This document shows positions 42,985-52,774 of a DNA stretch of 64,000 nt, piece by piece. The notes beneath the pieces are model-generated. The model saw only the letters and a list, made by a program, of their open reading frames with translations. It did no database searches and had not been told where the DNA came from. Origin of the DNA: Aquabacterium soli (GTDB taxonomy: Bacteria > Pseudomonadota > Gammaproteobacteria > Burkholderiales > Burkholderiaceae_C). The DNA is taken from assembly GCF_003933735.1 (NCBI RefSeq), contig NZ_RSED01000001.1:62001-126000 (forward strand). The letters run 5' to 3'. The translations under genes were made by a program, and so were the position numbers. The first letter of the stretch is position 1, and every line of letters starts with the position of its first letter.

Positions 42985-44666
42985 CCGGCCGCCGACAGGC
43001 TTTGGCCGCCGCCCTGGTGCTGGGGTGCCTGTGGCACCCGGTGGCTGCCGAGGACATGGTGACGCACGAGGTCCAGCCGGGCGACACGCTCATCGGCTTG
43101 TCTGATCGGCTGCTGGAGAGTCCTTCTCAATGGCCTGTGGTGGCCCGCCTGAACGCGGTGGTCCAGCCCCGGCGGCTCCAGCCTGGCAAGCGCCTTCGCA
43201 TCCCGGTGTCCCTGCTCAAGGGCCAGGCCCGCCCGGCCACGGTGCTGTATGTGCGGGGGCAGGTGCTCCGTGGACTGGGCCAGGCGCCCGGGCGCCCCGT
43301 GGGCATCGGCGACCAGCTCGATGAGGGCGAGGTGCTGAGTGTGGGCCCTGACAGCTATGCCAGCCTGCGCCTGCATGACGGCTCGCAGGTGCACGTGCAG
43401 GCCGGTACGCGGGTGGCACTGGACCGCCTGCGCCAGGTGACCGAATCGGGCCGGTCCAGCACCTCGCTGGAGCTGCAGCGCGGGCGGGTGGACACGCAGG
43501 TGACGCCCCAGCGTGGCGGCTCCCGTTTCGATGTGCGCACGCCGCTGGCCGTGGCCGGTGTGCGCGGTACACGCTTCGGTGTCACGGTGGATGCCGAGGG
43601 TGCGCTGACCTTGTCCGATGTCGTGCAGGGGCAGGTGGCGGTTCAGGCCCTGGGTGGCCGCACGGCGGCTGCGCCGGTGTCTGCAGGGCAGGGCGCCGTG
43701 GTCCGGCGGGCGATGGGGGGCGCGGCCGTGCGGCCCCTGCTGCCTGCCGCCGAGGTGTCCGCGCTGCCCGCCTTGGTGCAGCGTCTGCCCTGGACGCTGG
43801 CGTGGCCCTCCGTGGCAGGTGCCCGGGCCTACCGCGTGCAGATCGCCGAGGACGAAACCCTCACCCGCGTGCTGCTGAGCCGAGAGGTGGCGCAGCCCTC
43901 CGTCGTGGCGCCTGAACTGCCCGAGGGCGAGCATGTGCTCAACATCCGCGCCATCGACCCGGATGGGCTGGTGGGCCGCGAAGCGACCCGGCGCGTGCGC
44001 GTGAAGACGCAGCCCGTGCCACCACTGGCCCAGTCGCCCGGCCCTGACGAGGCCGTGCCCACGGGAGCGGTGGCCCTGGCCTGCACCGAGGTGCCTGAAG
44101 CCGCGGCCTACCGGTGGGAGTGGCAGAGGGGTGACGGCGCCTGGCCCGAGCCGGGTGCCCCGGCACGCCCCGGCGTGCAGGAGCGGACGGCGGCCGGCCC
44201 CTGTGCGTGGACGCTCGATGCCACCGAACCAGGGCGCTACCGCTGGCGCGTGGCCACACAGTGGCGGCGCGCGGATGGTTCGATCGACGAAGGGCCCTTC
44301 GGCGACGAGGCGCGCTTTGTGGCCGTGGTGCGGCCCGAGGCCCCCGAGCCGCTCATCGAGGTGGGCGAGCAGGTTCGCGTGCATTGGCAGGGCGCACCGG
44401 GCACCCGCTTCGACATCGAGCTGTCGCCCGACCCCACGTTTGCGCGCGACGTGCAGAAGCGCTCGGTGGGCTCGCCGGAGGTGCAATGGCCCATGCCCTC
44501 CTGGTGCCGTCCCTACTATCTGCGGCTGAGGGCCGTGTCGCCAGAGGGCATGGCTTCGGCCTTCTCACCGCCCCGGCTGCTGCATGGCGAAGCCGGTGTG
44601 TGCAGTGGTGATGGTCAGCCCGTGTCGACCGGACACGGCCTTCGCCTGGGGCACGGGAGGCCCTGA
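42975..44666 (+). CDS. exported LysM/FecR-domain protein
   Basis: The 563-residue protein has a signal peptide (RQALAAALVLGCLWHPVAAED), a LysM-like peptidoglycan-binding segment (about 27-80; HEVQPGDTLIGLSDRLLESP), then a FecR domain (about 120-230; YASLRLHDGSQVHVQAGTRV and FDVRTPLAVAGVRGTRFGV). The C-terminal half (about 260-540) contains two or three fibronectin-like beta modules (LPWTLAWPSVAGARAYRVQI; AAAYRWEWQRG; IEVGEQVRVHWQGAPGTRF). It probably sits in the periplasm, holding the peptidoglycan and sensing or transmitting a signal to the CHASE2 kinase whose TTG start follows its stop directly. GAGGAGG precedes ATG 42975. FecR proteins of this type are common next to CHASE2 proteins, but their signal is unknown. 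Confidence 0.87.
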   Translation: MRMTGRRQALAAALVLGCLWHPVAAEDMVTHEVQPGDTLIGLSDRLLESPSQWPVVARLNAVVQPRRLQPGKRLRIPVSLLKGQARPATVLYVRGQVLRGLGQAPGRPVGIGDQLDEGEVLSVGPDSYASLRLHDGSQVHVQAGTRVALDRLRQVTESGRSSTSLELQRGRVDTQVTPQRGGSRFDVRTPLAVAGVRGTRFGVTVDAEGALTLSDVVQGQVAVQALGGRTAAAPVSAGQGAVVRRAMGGAAVRPLLPAAEVSALPALVQRLPWTLAWPSVAGARAYRVQIAEDETLTRVLLSREVAQPSVVAPELPEGEHVLNIRAIDPDGLVGREATRRVRVKTQPVPPLAQSPGPDEAVPTGAVALACTEVPEAAAYRWEWQRGDGAWPEPGAPARPGVQERTAAGPCAWTLDATEPGRYRWRVATQWRRADGSIDEGPFGDEARFVAVVRPEAPEPLIEVGEQVRVHWQGAPGTRFDIELSPDPTFARDVQKRSVGSPEVQWPMPSWCRPYYLRLRAVSPEGMASAFSPPRLLHGEAGVCSGDGQPVSTGHGLRLGHGRP

Positions 44667-46490
44667 TTGCGCTGGCTCACCGTGCCGCTGCTGGGGGTGG
44701 CCTTGTTGCTGGGCTGGACGGATGGGCGCGGCCGGCTAGAGAGCGCGGCCATCGACCACCTGGCGGCCTTGCATGGTCGTCCGGCACCTGACGACATCCT
44801 GATCGTGGCCATCGACGAGCCCAGCCTGGCCGCGTTGGGCCGATGGCCCTGGCGCCGGACCGTGCATGCCGCCTTGCTGGACCGCCTGGGGCAGTCCGGT
44901 GTGCGCGGCGTTGGCCTGGACGTGATCCTGTCGGAGCCCGACACCGAGCACCCCCAGGACGATGCCTTGCTGGCAGAGGCGATGCGCGGCTCGGTGCCCG
45001 TGGTGCTGCCCTTGATCATGACCGTCGGTCCGGGCGGCCTGCCTCGGCCGGCCGAGCCTGTGCCGCTGCTGGCCGAGGCCGCGAAGGCCCTGGGGCACAT
45101 CCATGTCGAACTGGACGCCGACGGCGTGGCGCGCAGCGTGTTCCTCAAGGAGGGCACGCCAGGCCGATGGTGGAGCCACTTCTCGCTGGCGCTGCTGGGC
45201 ATCGCTGGCCAGGCGCCGCCCGAGGCGTCATTGCCCGGGCAGCGGCGGCCGGGCAATGACGCCTCGGGCGCGGGTTGGCAGCGGGACCACTGGACGCAGA
45301 TTCCCTATGCCGGGCCGCCGGGCCATTTCCAGCGCGTCTCGTATGTGGACGTGCTGGAGGGCCGCGTGCCGCCGCAGGTGCTGCGCGGCAAGCTGGTGCT
45401 GGTGGGCGCGACGGCGGTGGGCCTGGGCGATGCCTACCCCACCCCGATGGCCAGCCACGATGCCTTGATGCCGGGTGTGGAGGTGTCGGCCAACGTGGCC
45501 GATGCCTTGCGGCAGGGGCTGTCGCTGCGCCGGGCCGAACCGTGGGAGAACGCGCTGCTCGCGGTGCTGGTGACGGGGTTGCTGCTGGCCGGTGTGCGTC
45601 GCCTGTCACCCCGGCAGGGGCTGTGTCTGGTCGCGGCGGCCATGGCCGGCACGGCCGGCCTGGCCTGGCTGGCCTTGCGCCTGGGCGGCGTGCAGGTATC
45701 ACCCTTGCCCGTGTTCGGTGCGCTGGCGCTGGCCTATGCGCTGTCGAGCTGGCGGCGGCTGGAAGCGGCACGCCACCAGGAGGCCCTGCGGCGCGAGCAG
45801 GAAGCGGTATGGCGCTTCATCTCTCATGACATGCGTGCGCCGCAGGCCGCCATCCTGGCGTTGGTGCAGCGCTGGCGGGCCTCGGGCGCTGCGCCCGATG
45901 GCGAACTGCTGGGCCGCGTGGAGGCCCACGCCCGGCGCAGCCTGACGCTGGCCGATGACCATGTGCAACTGGCCCGGGCCCGCAGCGGTGGCATGAAGCA
46001 GCCGCTGGACCTGCGCGATGTGCTGGCCGATGCCGTGGACCAGCAATGGGCGCTGGCCGAGGCCCGCAGGATCCGCCTGACCTGCGAGCTGCCCGAGGGC
46101 GAAGCGCTCGTGCAGGGGGACCGCACCCTGCTGGTCCGAGCCTTGGTCAACCTGCTGGGCAACGCGGTCCGCTTCTCGCCCGATGGCGGCTCCGTGCGCT
46201 GCTCGCTGGCACTGCACGCCGGTGCGTGGTGGATGCGGGTGAGTGACGACGGGCCGGGCGTGCCGGCCGAGCTGCGGCCCAGGCTGTTCCAGCCCTTTGC
46301 CCAGGCATTGTCCGTGGATGACGAGGCTCGGCGAGCCACGGCGGACCAGGCGGCCACCGGCACGGGCCTGGGCCTGGTGTTCGTTCGGACGGTGGCCGAG
46401 CGCCATGGCGGCTGGGCCGATCTCGACGAGGGCCAGCGCTCAGACGCCGGCCCCGGGGCCTCGTTCTTCATCCGCCTGCCACGCGGCTGA
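44667..46490 (+). CDS. CHASE2-domain sensor histidine kinase
   Basis: The 607-residue kinase has an N-terminal membrane segment (LTVPLLGVALLLGW), an extracytoplasmic CHASE2 domain (about 22-290; DDILIVAIDEPSLAALGRWP, GVRGVGLDVILSEPD, VLVGATAVGLGDAYPTPM), three membrane segments (about 292-365), then a histidine-kinase core: His387 in WRFISHDMRAPQAA, N box NLLGNAVRFSPDG, G1 DDGPGVP, and G2 GTGLGLVFV. The start is TTG immediately after the TGA of the FecR gene, with GGGAGG upstream. It should phosphorylate the OmpR-type regulator at 42253. A 21-bp perfect inverted repeat (45218-45269) is inserted in frame in its CHASE2 region. Confidence 0.9.
   Translation: MRWLTVPLLGVALLLGWTDGRGRLESAAIDHLAALHGRPAPDDILIVAIDEPSLAALGRWPWRRTVHAALLDRLGQSGVRGVGLDVILSEPDTEHPQDDALLAEAMRGSVPVVLPLIMTVGPGGLPRPAEPVPLLAEAAKALGHIHVELDADGVARSVFLKEGTPGRWWSHFSLALLGIAGQAPPEASLPGQRRPGNDASGAGWQRDHWTQIPYAGPPGHFQRVSYVDVLEGRVPPQVLRGKLVLVGATAVGLGDAYPTPMASHDALMPGVEVSANVADALRQGLSLRRAEPWENALLAVLVTGLLLAGVRRLSPRQGLCLVAAAMAGTAGLAWLALRLGGVQVSPLPVFGALALAYALSSWRRLEAARHQEALRREQEAVWRFISHDMRAPQAAILALVQRWRASGAAPDGELLGRVEAHARRSLTLADDHVQLARARSGGMKQPLDLRDVLADAVDQQWALAEARRIRLTCELPEGEALVQGDRTLLVRALVNLLGNAVRFSPDGGSVRCSLALHAGAWWMRVSDDGPGVPAELRPRLFQPFAQALSVDDEARRATADQAATGTGLGLVFVRTVAERHGGWADLDEGQRSDAGPGASFFIRLPRG
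45218..45269. repeat. 21-bp perfect inverted repeat inside the CHASE2 kinase gene
   Basis: The arms 45218-45238 and 45249-45269 are exact reverse complements over 21 bases, with a 10-base loop (GCAGCGGCGG). The element is in frame and encodes PEASLPGQRRPGNDASGA, a loop-like insertion within the CHASE2 domain. Such a stable hairpin is unusual in coding sequence. Confidence 0.85.
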
Positions 46491-46535
46491 TCCCCCGCAC
46501 GCGCCTGCCGGCCCGCAGCCGGGCGGGGCCCCGCT

Positions 46536-46553
46536 TTGTCAACGATTGTCAAC
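46536..46553. promoter_or_regulatory. direct repeat TTGTCAAC-GA-TTGTCAAC, candidate OmpR-type site
   Basis: Two identical 8-base units are spaced ten bases apart (one helical turn), the arrangement bound by OmpR/PhoB-type dimers. They lie 123 bases upstream of the giant surface-protein ATG. A -10-like TAGAGT (46581-46586) follows, with a weak TGGTGC at -35 distance, which suits an activator-dependent promoter. Confidence 0.55.
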
Positions 46554-46675
46554 TCGCTGGTGCACCGAGCACGACGTCCCTAGAGTCCGCTCCCGGTGAG
46601 GAGGCCGGGTGGACCACACCCATGGAGCGCCATCCCGCCATCGTGATCGACAGCGTTTGACGAAGGTGGCCAGCA

Positions 46676-49600
46676 ATGATCGGCAAGACAGTGCCCGCGG
46701 GTGGGCAAGGCGAGGAACGTCCGTGGGCGGAGCAGCTGGTGCGCCGCGTGGCCGGTGCCGCGTTGCGGTGGATCGGCCCGGCCGCCGTGCTGGTGTCGGC
46801 ACTGGCTTCGTCGCCAGCCTGGTCGGCCCTGATCATCTCGGGCCTGCCTGACACCCCGGACCCGGTGTCCGCCGGTGGCGAGGTGACCTACACGGTGCGT
46901 GTGGCCGAATCGGGCGGCGCCCCGGTGTCCAACGCCTCGGTGTCGTTCGCGGTGCCGGGCGGTGGCGTCTACGCCGGGCATGGCACCTTGCCGGCGGGTG
47001 TGGCCTGCACCGGCATGGCCTCAGGCCAGAACGGTCCGGGCGTGCTCACCTGCAGCGGCTTGAACCTGAGCGCCAACCAGGTCGCCGAACTGCCGCTGCG
47101 CGTGCGGTCGACCGTGCAGGGCAGCCTGACCGTCAGCGCCACGCCCTTGCCGTCGGGCACGCCCCAGTCCCAGACGACCACGGTCAACAACGGCGCGGAC
47201 CTGCGAGTGGGCATCAGCGGCCCCGCCAGCGCTCCGGCCGGCAGTGCGCAGGCCTGGGTGTTCACCGTCACCAACGATGGGCCCGATGCCTCACCCGCCT
47301 CCACGCTGACCTACAACGTGCCGCCCAGCCTGGGCATCCCGTTGCCCCCGGCCGGCTGCTCCCTCGCCGGCAGCCAGCTCACGTGCGCCGTGGGCGCCCT
47401 GGGCGTGGGCGCGAACCGCACCGTGACCGTCAATGCCGTGGTCGGCGCCGGCAATGGCTCGACCCTGGCGCACACGGCGGACGTCACCGCGGGCGGTGGC
47501 GTGGGCGATGGGGTCTCCGGCAACAACGTGGCCACGCTCAACACGGTGGTGTCCGCTGGCAGCAGCCTGGCCATGGCCAAGACCAAGTCCGTGGCCGATC
47601 CGGTGGAGACCGGCCAGGCCTTCGACTTCCTGCTCGATGCGCGCTACAGCGGCGACTACCCCGCAGGCGTGCAGGTCACCGATGCCATGCCGGCCAACTT
47701 CTGCAAGAGCGCCCCGGCCAGCTTCAGCAGTGGCGCCTGGGCGTGCACCGCCTCCAGCGTGTGTCCAGCAGCGGGGCCGGCCATCACCTGCACCCGCAGC
47801 GGTTCGGGCAGTGCGGGCTACAGCCAATCCCTGGGTGTGATCACCGTGCCGGTGCAGGCCCTGACCGCTGGCGTGGGCGTGAACAACACGGCCCGCGCGA
47901 GCGCCCCGGGTGTGGTGAGCGCCGACGGCACCGTGGCGACCACGGTGATCGATCCGCGCTCGGACTTCCGTGCCAACAAGTCCAAGAGCTGGCCGCAAAG
48001 CGCCGTGCCGGTGGGGCAGGCATTCAACTACTCGGTCTCGACCACCAACCTGGGGCCCTCGGCCTTCCCGGCCTCGGGCGTGCTCACGCTGACCGACACC
48101 GTGCCGGCAGGCCTGCAGGTCAACGGCATCACGCCGGCCTCGGGCTTCGTGTGCGTGTCGTCGGGCGGGGCAGGCTTTCCGCAGGCCGGGCCGGTCACCA
48201 TCACCTGCACCAGCAGCGGCGTGGCCGTGGCGCTCAATGCCAGCACGGGCAACAACGTGATCAATGCGCAGGCCACGGCAACGGGCAGCACCCTGACCAA
48301 CAGCATGTGCGTGGGAAGCGCGGGTGGACCGCCGGACGATGTGGCGCCCAACAACTGCGCGTCGGTGGGCATCGAGCCTCAACTGGGCGCCGATCAGGCG
48401 GATGTGTCCACGCTCAAGCGCGTGCTGGGCCTGGGCAATGCCCCGGGCAACCGCCAGCAGGCAGGCGAGGCCGTGACGTGGGAGATCGAGATCGTCAACG
48501 CCGGCCCGTCCACCGCCACCGACGTGGCTGTGACCGACGTGTTCAACAATGTGTTCAATGCCAGTGGGGCCGATTACAGCGTGAGCACCGTCGCCGGTGG
48601 CGCGACCTGGGGCGGCTGCGCTCTGGCGGCGTCCGGCAGCAACGTGTCGCTGAGCGGCTGCACCATCACATCCCTGCCCGTGTGCACGGCCGGAAGCGAT
48701 TGCCCCCGTGTGCAGGTGAGCGTGCGCCACTTCGGCAACGGCAGCAGCGGTTCCGACGCCTTCCAGGTCAGCAACACCGCCTTCGCGCTGGCCCAGAACC
48801 AGGGCGACCCCGTCCTGCTCAACAACAACGCCAACAACAACACGCCGGCCCTGGCCTATTTCGAGGCGCGCACGGACGTGGCGGTGAGCAAGGCCGACAA
48901 CCCAGACCCGGTGCCGGCGGGGCAACTGCTGACCTACACCATCACGGCGCGCAACGTGGCGGCGACCAGTGCCAGCCGGGCCTTCAACGTCGTCGTGACC
49001 GACACCCTGCCGCTGGATGTGGTCTTCTTGTCCGCCACGCCCTCGGGTGGCGGCAACTGCGCCACCACGCCGGCCGCAGGCAGCATCACCACGGGCGGCA
49101 ACCGCTCGCTGGTGTGCGCCTGGGCTCAGATCGATCGCGGTGCGCAGCAGACCGTCACCGTGCGGGTGCGCCCGCTGGTGGCCACCAGTGTGGCGGGTGG
49201 CGGCACGGGCAGCATCTCGAACAGTGTGAGCATCGCGACCGACACGCCCGAAGTGGCGGGTGGCACGGCCAACAACACGGCCAGCCAGCCCACGGCCGTG
49301 AGTTCGCCCACCTATGACCTGATCATCAACAAGGTGGACGATGTCGACCCGGTCGATGTGGGCGACGACGTCACCTACACGCTGACCGTGACCAACAACC
49401 GGCCCTCCACTGCCGAGAACCTGGTGCTCACGGACAGCCTGCCTGCCGGGGCTGGTGCGCCCACCTTCGTCGAGGTGGTGGCGCCCCTGCCCGCCGGCGT
49501 GGCCTGCAACACCGCTGGCGTGTCGCCTGGCGTGGCGGGCGGCAACATCGTCTGCACGATCGCGCAACTGGGCGGCAGTGGCTCGGGCGCCACCGGCGAG

Positions 49601-52600
49601 GCTTCATCGGTGCAGGTGCGCGTGAAGCTGCGTGGCCAGGCCAAGGGCACGTTCAACAACGTGGCCACGGTGGCCTTCGCCAACGTGGCGCTGGATGCGC
49701 TGGATCCGCAAGGCAACAACACCGCGACGGAGCCGAGCACCTTCCGCCTGAAGGCGGACGTGCAGGTGGTGGCCAAGCGCGCGGTGCAGTCCGGCACGGC
49801 CACGACCATCACGCAGGTGCCCTACAACGCCAGCTTCGACTGGTTGGTGGAGCTGCGCAACAACGGCCCGCAGGCGGCCGAGCAGGTGGCCGTGGCGGAC
49901 AACCTGCCTGCCGGCCTGGTGTTGGCGGGCCCGCCATCCCTGGCCGTGACGAGCGGCACCTTTGTGCCGCTGGCGCCCACGTGCACGGGTGTGGCCGGTG
50001 GCTCCAGCGTCGGCTGCGCCATCGACAGCATGCCTGCCAACGGCACAGCCACGCTGCGCGTGCCGGTGCGTTTCAGCGGCACACCGGCCGATGGCACGGT
50101 GGTGAGCAACACGGCCAGCATCGTGACCACAGGCTCGGGCGACACCAATGGCGGCCCTGATCCGGCGGCAGGCAACAACTTCAACAGCGGCAGCGTCACC
50201 GTGCAGACGGCCTTGCTGGCCGGCCTCGTGTACGTGGACACCAATGGCAATGGCGCGCCTGACACAGGCGAGCGCGGCATCGAAGGCGTGCTGCTCACCT
50301 TGACCGGCAGCGCGCAGGACGGCAGCACGGTCAGCCGAACGGCCACCACGGGCGCCGACGGGCGCTACTTCTTCCCCGGCCTGCCGCCCTCCAACGCCAC
50401 GGGCTACACCATCACGCAAAGCCACCCTGCAGCCTATGTCGATGGACAGGACAAGGCTGGTCAGGTCAATGGCACGCCCACGGGGACGGCGGGCAACGAT
50501 GTCATCACGGGCATCGTCTATGCCAACGGCACCGGCACCAACGGCGATGGATTCGACTTCGGCGAGGTGGGCGCCAGCGTGGCCGGCCAGGTCTTCAACG
50601 ATGCGAACACCAATGGCTCGCGCGAGCCGGGCGACCTGCCACTGGCTGGCGTGAGCCTCACGCTCACCGGCACCGATGCCAGTGGCCGTGCCGTGAGCCG
50701 CACCACCCAGACCACGCCCGACGGCCACTACCGCTTCAGCGACCTGCCGGCGGCCGATGCCAGCGGCTACCTGATCACTGAAACCCAGCCGGCCGGCTAT
50801 GACCAGGGTGGCCAGACGCCGGGCTCCATCGGCGGCACCAGCCCTGTGGCCAACCAGCTGCGCGTGCCCTTGACGACCCCTGGCACGCAGGCCACCGGCT
50901 ACGATTTCTTCGAGCGCACGCAGTCGCCATCCTCGCTGTCAGGCCGCATCTGGCGTGACCGCGACCACGACCGTGCCCGGTCGGGCGACGAGTCGCTGGT
51001 GGGCGGCTGGACGGTCGAGCTGCTGGGCTGCCCCGGTGGCACGCCTGGCTGCGCCTTGGATGAGCTGACGGTGCTGGCCGCCACCACCAGCGCTGCCGAT
51101 GGCAGCTACCGCTTCGACCAGCTGGTGCCGGGCGACTACCAGGTGCGCTTCCGCTCACCCGCCGGACAGACGGTAGGCGGAGCCTGGCCCACGGACCCGG
51201 TGCAGAACGCGACCGGCGGCCCCCACCCGACCGTGCCTGGCATGGCGACGCGCGCGCTCGTGCCGGTGAGCGTGGGGGCGGGCGTGGCCATCGTCAACCA
51301 GGACCTGCCGCTGGATCCCAGTGGTGTGGTCTACGACAGCCTGAGCGCGCAGCCCGTGCCCGGCGCCACGGTGACGCTGACCGGCCCCGCCGGCTTCGAT
51401 GCGGCGCAGCACCTGCTGGCCGGCGGCGCTGCCGTCACCACGGGCGCAGACGGCTTCTACCAGTTCTACCTGCTGCCCGGCGCCCCGGCAGGGGCCTACC
51501 GCCTGACGGTGACGCCGCCCGCCGGGTATGGCCTGTCGCTGACCCATCCCGCCGCAACCGGCCCGCTGGACATGCAGACCTGCACCGCGCCTGCTGGCAC
51601 GGTCGACCCCGTGGCCGGCGACCCCTGCCTGGTGAGCGCTGCCTCACAGCCCACGGCGGGCAGCCTGCCGCCGTATTTCATGGACTTCAGCTTCCCGGGC
51701 TCGGCGGCGCAGAACGTGGTCAACAACCACATCCCGCTGGACCCTTCAGGGGGCAACAACGCCATCGAATTGCGCAAGACCACGTCCAAACTGACGGTTC
51801 GCAAGGGCGACCTGGTGCCCTACGTGATCACCGCGGTCAACACCCGCGCGCTGGCGCTGTCGGGCATCGACCTGGTCGACACCCTGCCACCTGGCTTCAA
51901 GTATGTGCAGGGCTCGCTGACCGTGCAGGCCTTGCCCTCGGGCCCGGTGCTCAAGGCAACGCCGACCGTGCAGGGCCGCCGCCTGACCGTGCCGGGCCAG
52001 GCCTTCGCGCCCAACCAGACCTTGCGCCTGGCGATGGTGCTGGGCGTGGGCACTGGCGTGGGCGAAGGAGACTACGTCAACGTGGTGCAGGCCGAGCAGG
52101 GGCAGGGTGGTGAGCGCCTGTCCAACGTGGCCGCGGCCACCGTGCGCGTGGTGCCCGATGCCTTGTTCGATTGCACGGACGTGATCGGCAAGGCCTACGA
52201 CGACCGCAACGCCAACGGTTACCAGGACGAGGGCGAGCCCGGCCTGCCCAACGTGCGACTGGCCACGGTCAACGGGCTGCTGGTCAGCACCGATGCGCAA
52301 GGGCGTTACCACATCGCCTGCGCGATGGTGCCCAAGGAGGGCACGGGCAGCAACTTCGTGCTCAAGCTGGACGAGCGCACCTTGCCCTCGGGCTACCGCG
52401 TGACCACGGACAACCCGGCCAGCGAACGCATGACGCGCGGCAAGCTGGTGAAGGTGAACTTCGGGGCGACGGTGCACCGGGTGGTGCGCCTGGCCCTGCG
52501 CGGCGCGGCGTTCCAGCCTGGACAGGCCGCGCTGCAGGCGGGTTTCGATGCGCAGCTCGGCGAGGCCCTGCGCGAGCTGGCCGAGCGCCCATCGATCCTG

Positions 52601-52774
52601 AGGCTGGCCTACCAGCGCGCGGTCGATGAGGAACCAGGCCTGGCCGAGCGGCGCGTGGCGGCGCTCAAGGCCGAGGTGCTGCGCCGCTGGCGCGCACTGG
52701 GGCATGACCGCGGACAGGCCCTGTTCAACCTGGACATCGAGGTGGAGCTGAACGCGGCTCCGGCGGCCCCATGA
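46676..52774 (+). CDS. giant DUF11/SdrD-B-repeat surface protein
   Basis: The 2032-residue protein has a long signal sequence (about 1-51; WIGPAAVLVSALASSPAWSA). It then has about eight DUF11-type beta modules (about 52-1175), recognised by repeats such as PVPAGQLLTYTITARNVA, DVGDDVTYTLTVTNNRPSTA and VTDTLPLDV. Next are about four SdrD-B/Cna-B-like modules (about 1180-1690; VYVDTNGNGAPDTGERGIEG, VFNDANTNGSREPGDLPLAG), one more DUF11 module (about 1698-1830), and a last SdrD-B module (KAYDDRNANGYQDEGEPGLP). The C-terminal 90 residues (AFQPGQAALQAGFDAQLGEA, then LAERRVAALKAEVLRRW) look like a degenerate OmpA-type domain. No sortase motif is present, as expected in a Gram-negative. It overlaps the outer-membrane protein gene by ATGA. 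Function is probably surface adhesion or structure. Confidence 0.9.
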   Translation: MIGKTVPAGGQGEERPWAEQLVRRVAGAALRWIGPAAVLVSALASSPAWSALIISGLPDTPDPVSAGGEVTYTVRVAESGGAPVSNASVSFAVPGGGVYAGHGTLPAGVACTGMASGQNGPGVLTCSGLNLSANQVAELPLRVRSTVQGSLTVSATPLPSGTPQSQTTTVNNGADLRVGISGPASAPAGSAQAWVFTVTNDGPDASPASTLTYNVPPSLGIPLPPAGCSLAGSQLTCAVGALGVGANRTVTVNAVVGAGNGSTLAHTADVTAGGGVGDGVSGNNVATLNTVVSAGSSLAMAKTKSVADPVETGQAFDFLLDARYSGDYPAGVQVTDAMPANFCKSAPASFSSGAWACTASSVCPAAGPAITCTRSGSGSAGYSQSLGVITVPVQALTAGVGVNNTARASAPGVVSADGTVATTVIDPRSDFRANKSKSWPQSAVPVGQAFNYSVSTTNLGPSAFPASGVLTLTDTVPAGLQVNGITPASGFVCVSSGGAGFPQAGPVTITCTSSGVAVALNASTGNNVINAQATATGSTLTNSMCVGSAGGPPDDVAPNNCASVGIEPQLGADQADVSTLKRVLGLGNAPGNRQQAGEAVTWEIEIVNAGPSTATDVAVTDVFNNVFNASGADYSVSTVAGGATWGGCALAASGSNVSLSGCTITSLPVCTAGSDCPRVQVSVRHFGNGSSGSDAFQVSNTAFALAQNQGDPVLLNNNANNNTPALAYFEARTDVAVSKADNPDPVPAGQLLTYTITARNVAATSASRAFNVVVTDTLPLDVVFLSATPSGGGNCATTPAAGSITTGGNRSLVCAWAQIDRGAQQTVTVRVRPLVATSVAGGGTGSISNSVSIATDTPEVAGGTANNTASQPTAVSSPTYDLIINKVDDVDPVDVGDDVTYTLTVTNNRPSTAENLVLTDSLPAGAGAPTFVEVVAPLPAGVACNTAGVSPGVAGGNIVCTIAQLGGSGSGATGEASSVQVRVKLRGQAKGTFNNVATVAFANVALDALDPQGNNTATEPSTFRLKADVQVVAKRAVQSGTATTITQVPYNASFDWLVELRNNGPQAAEQVAVADNLPAGLVLAGPPSLAVTSGTFVPLAPTCTGVAGGSSVGCAIDSMPANGTATLRVPVRFSGTPADGTVVSNTASIVTTGSGDTNGGPDPAAGNNFNSGSVTVQTALLAGLVYVDTNGNGAPDTGERGIEGVLLTLTGSAQDGSTVSRTATTGADGRYFFPGLPPSNATGYTITQSHPAAYVDGQDKAGQVNGTPTGTAGNDVITGIVYANGTGTNGDGFDFGEVGASVAGQVFNDANTNGSREPGDLPLAGVSLTLTGTDASGRAVSRTTQTTPDGHYRFSDLPAADASGYLITETQPAGYDQGGQTPGSIGGTSPVANQLRVPLTTPGTQATGYDFFERTQSPSSLSGRIWRDRDHDRARSGDESLVGGWTVELLGCPGGTPGCALDELTVLAATTSAADGSYRFDQLVPGDYQVRFRSPAGQTVGGAWPTDPVQNATGGPHPTVPGMATRALVPVSVGAGVAIVNQDLPLDPSGVVYDSLSAQPVPGATVTLTGPAGFDAAQHLLAGGAAVTTGADGFYQFYLLPGAPAGAYRLTVTPPAGYGLSLTHPAATGPLDMQTCTAPAGTVDPVAGDPCLVSAASQPTAGSLPPYFMDFSFPGSAAQNVVNNHIPLDPSGGNNAIELRKTTSKLTVRKGDLVPYVITAVNTRALALSGIDLVDTLPPGFKYVQGSLTVQALPSGPVLKATPTVQGRRLTVPGQAFAPNQTLRLAMVLGVGTGVGEGDYVNVVQAEQGQGGERLSNVAAATVRVVPDALFDCTDVIGKAYDDRNANGYQDEGEPGLPNVRLATVNGLLVSTDAQGRYHIACAMVPKEGTGSNFVLKLDERTLPSGYRVTTDNPASERMTRGKLVKVNFGATVHRVVRLALRGAAFQPGQAALQAGFDAQLGEALRELAERPSILRLAYQRAVDEEPGLAERRVAALKAEVLRRWRALGHDRGQALFNLDIEVELNAAPAAP

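Noticed and set aside
47291-49567. Open frame of 758 codons on the minus strand inside the giant gene
   Set aside because: It is a shadow of the DUF11 repeats with His/Arg/Gly-rich low-complexity composition and no start context.
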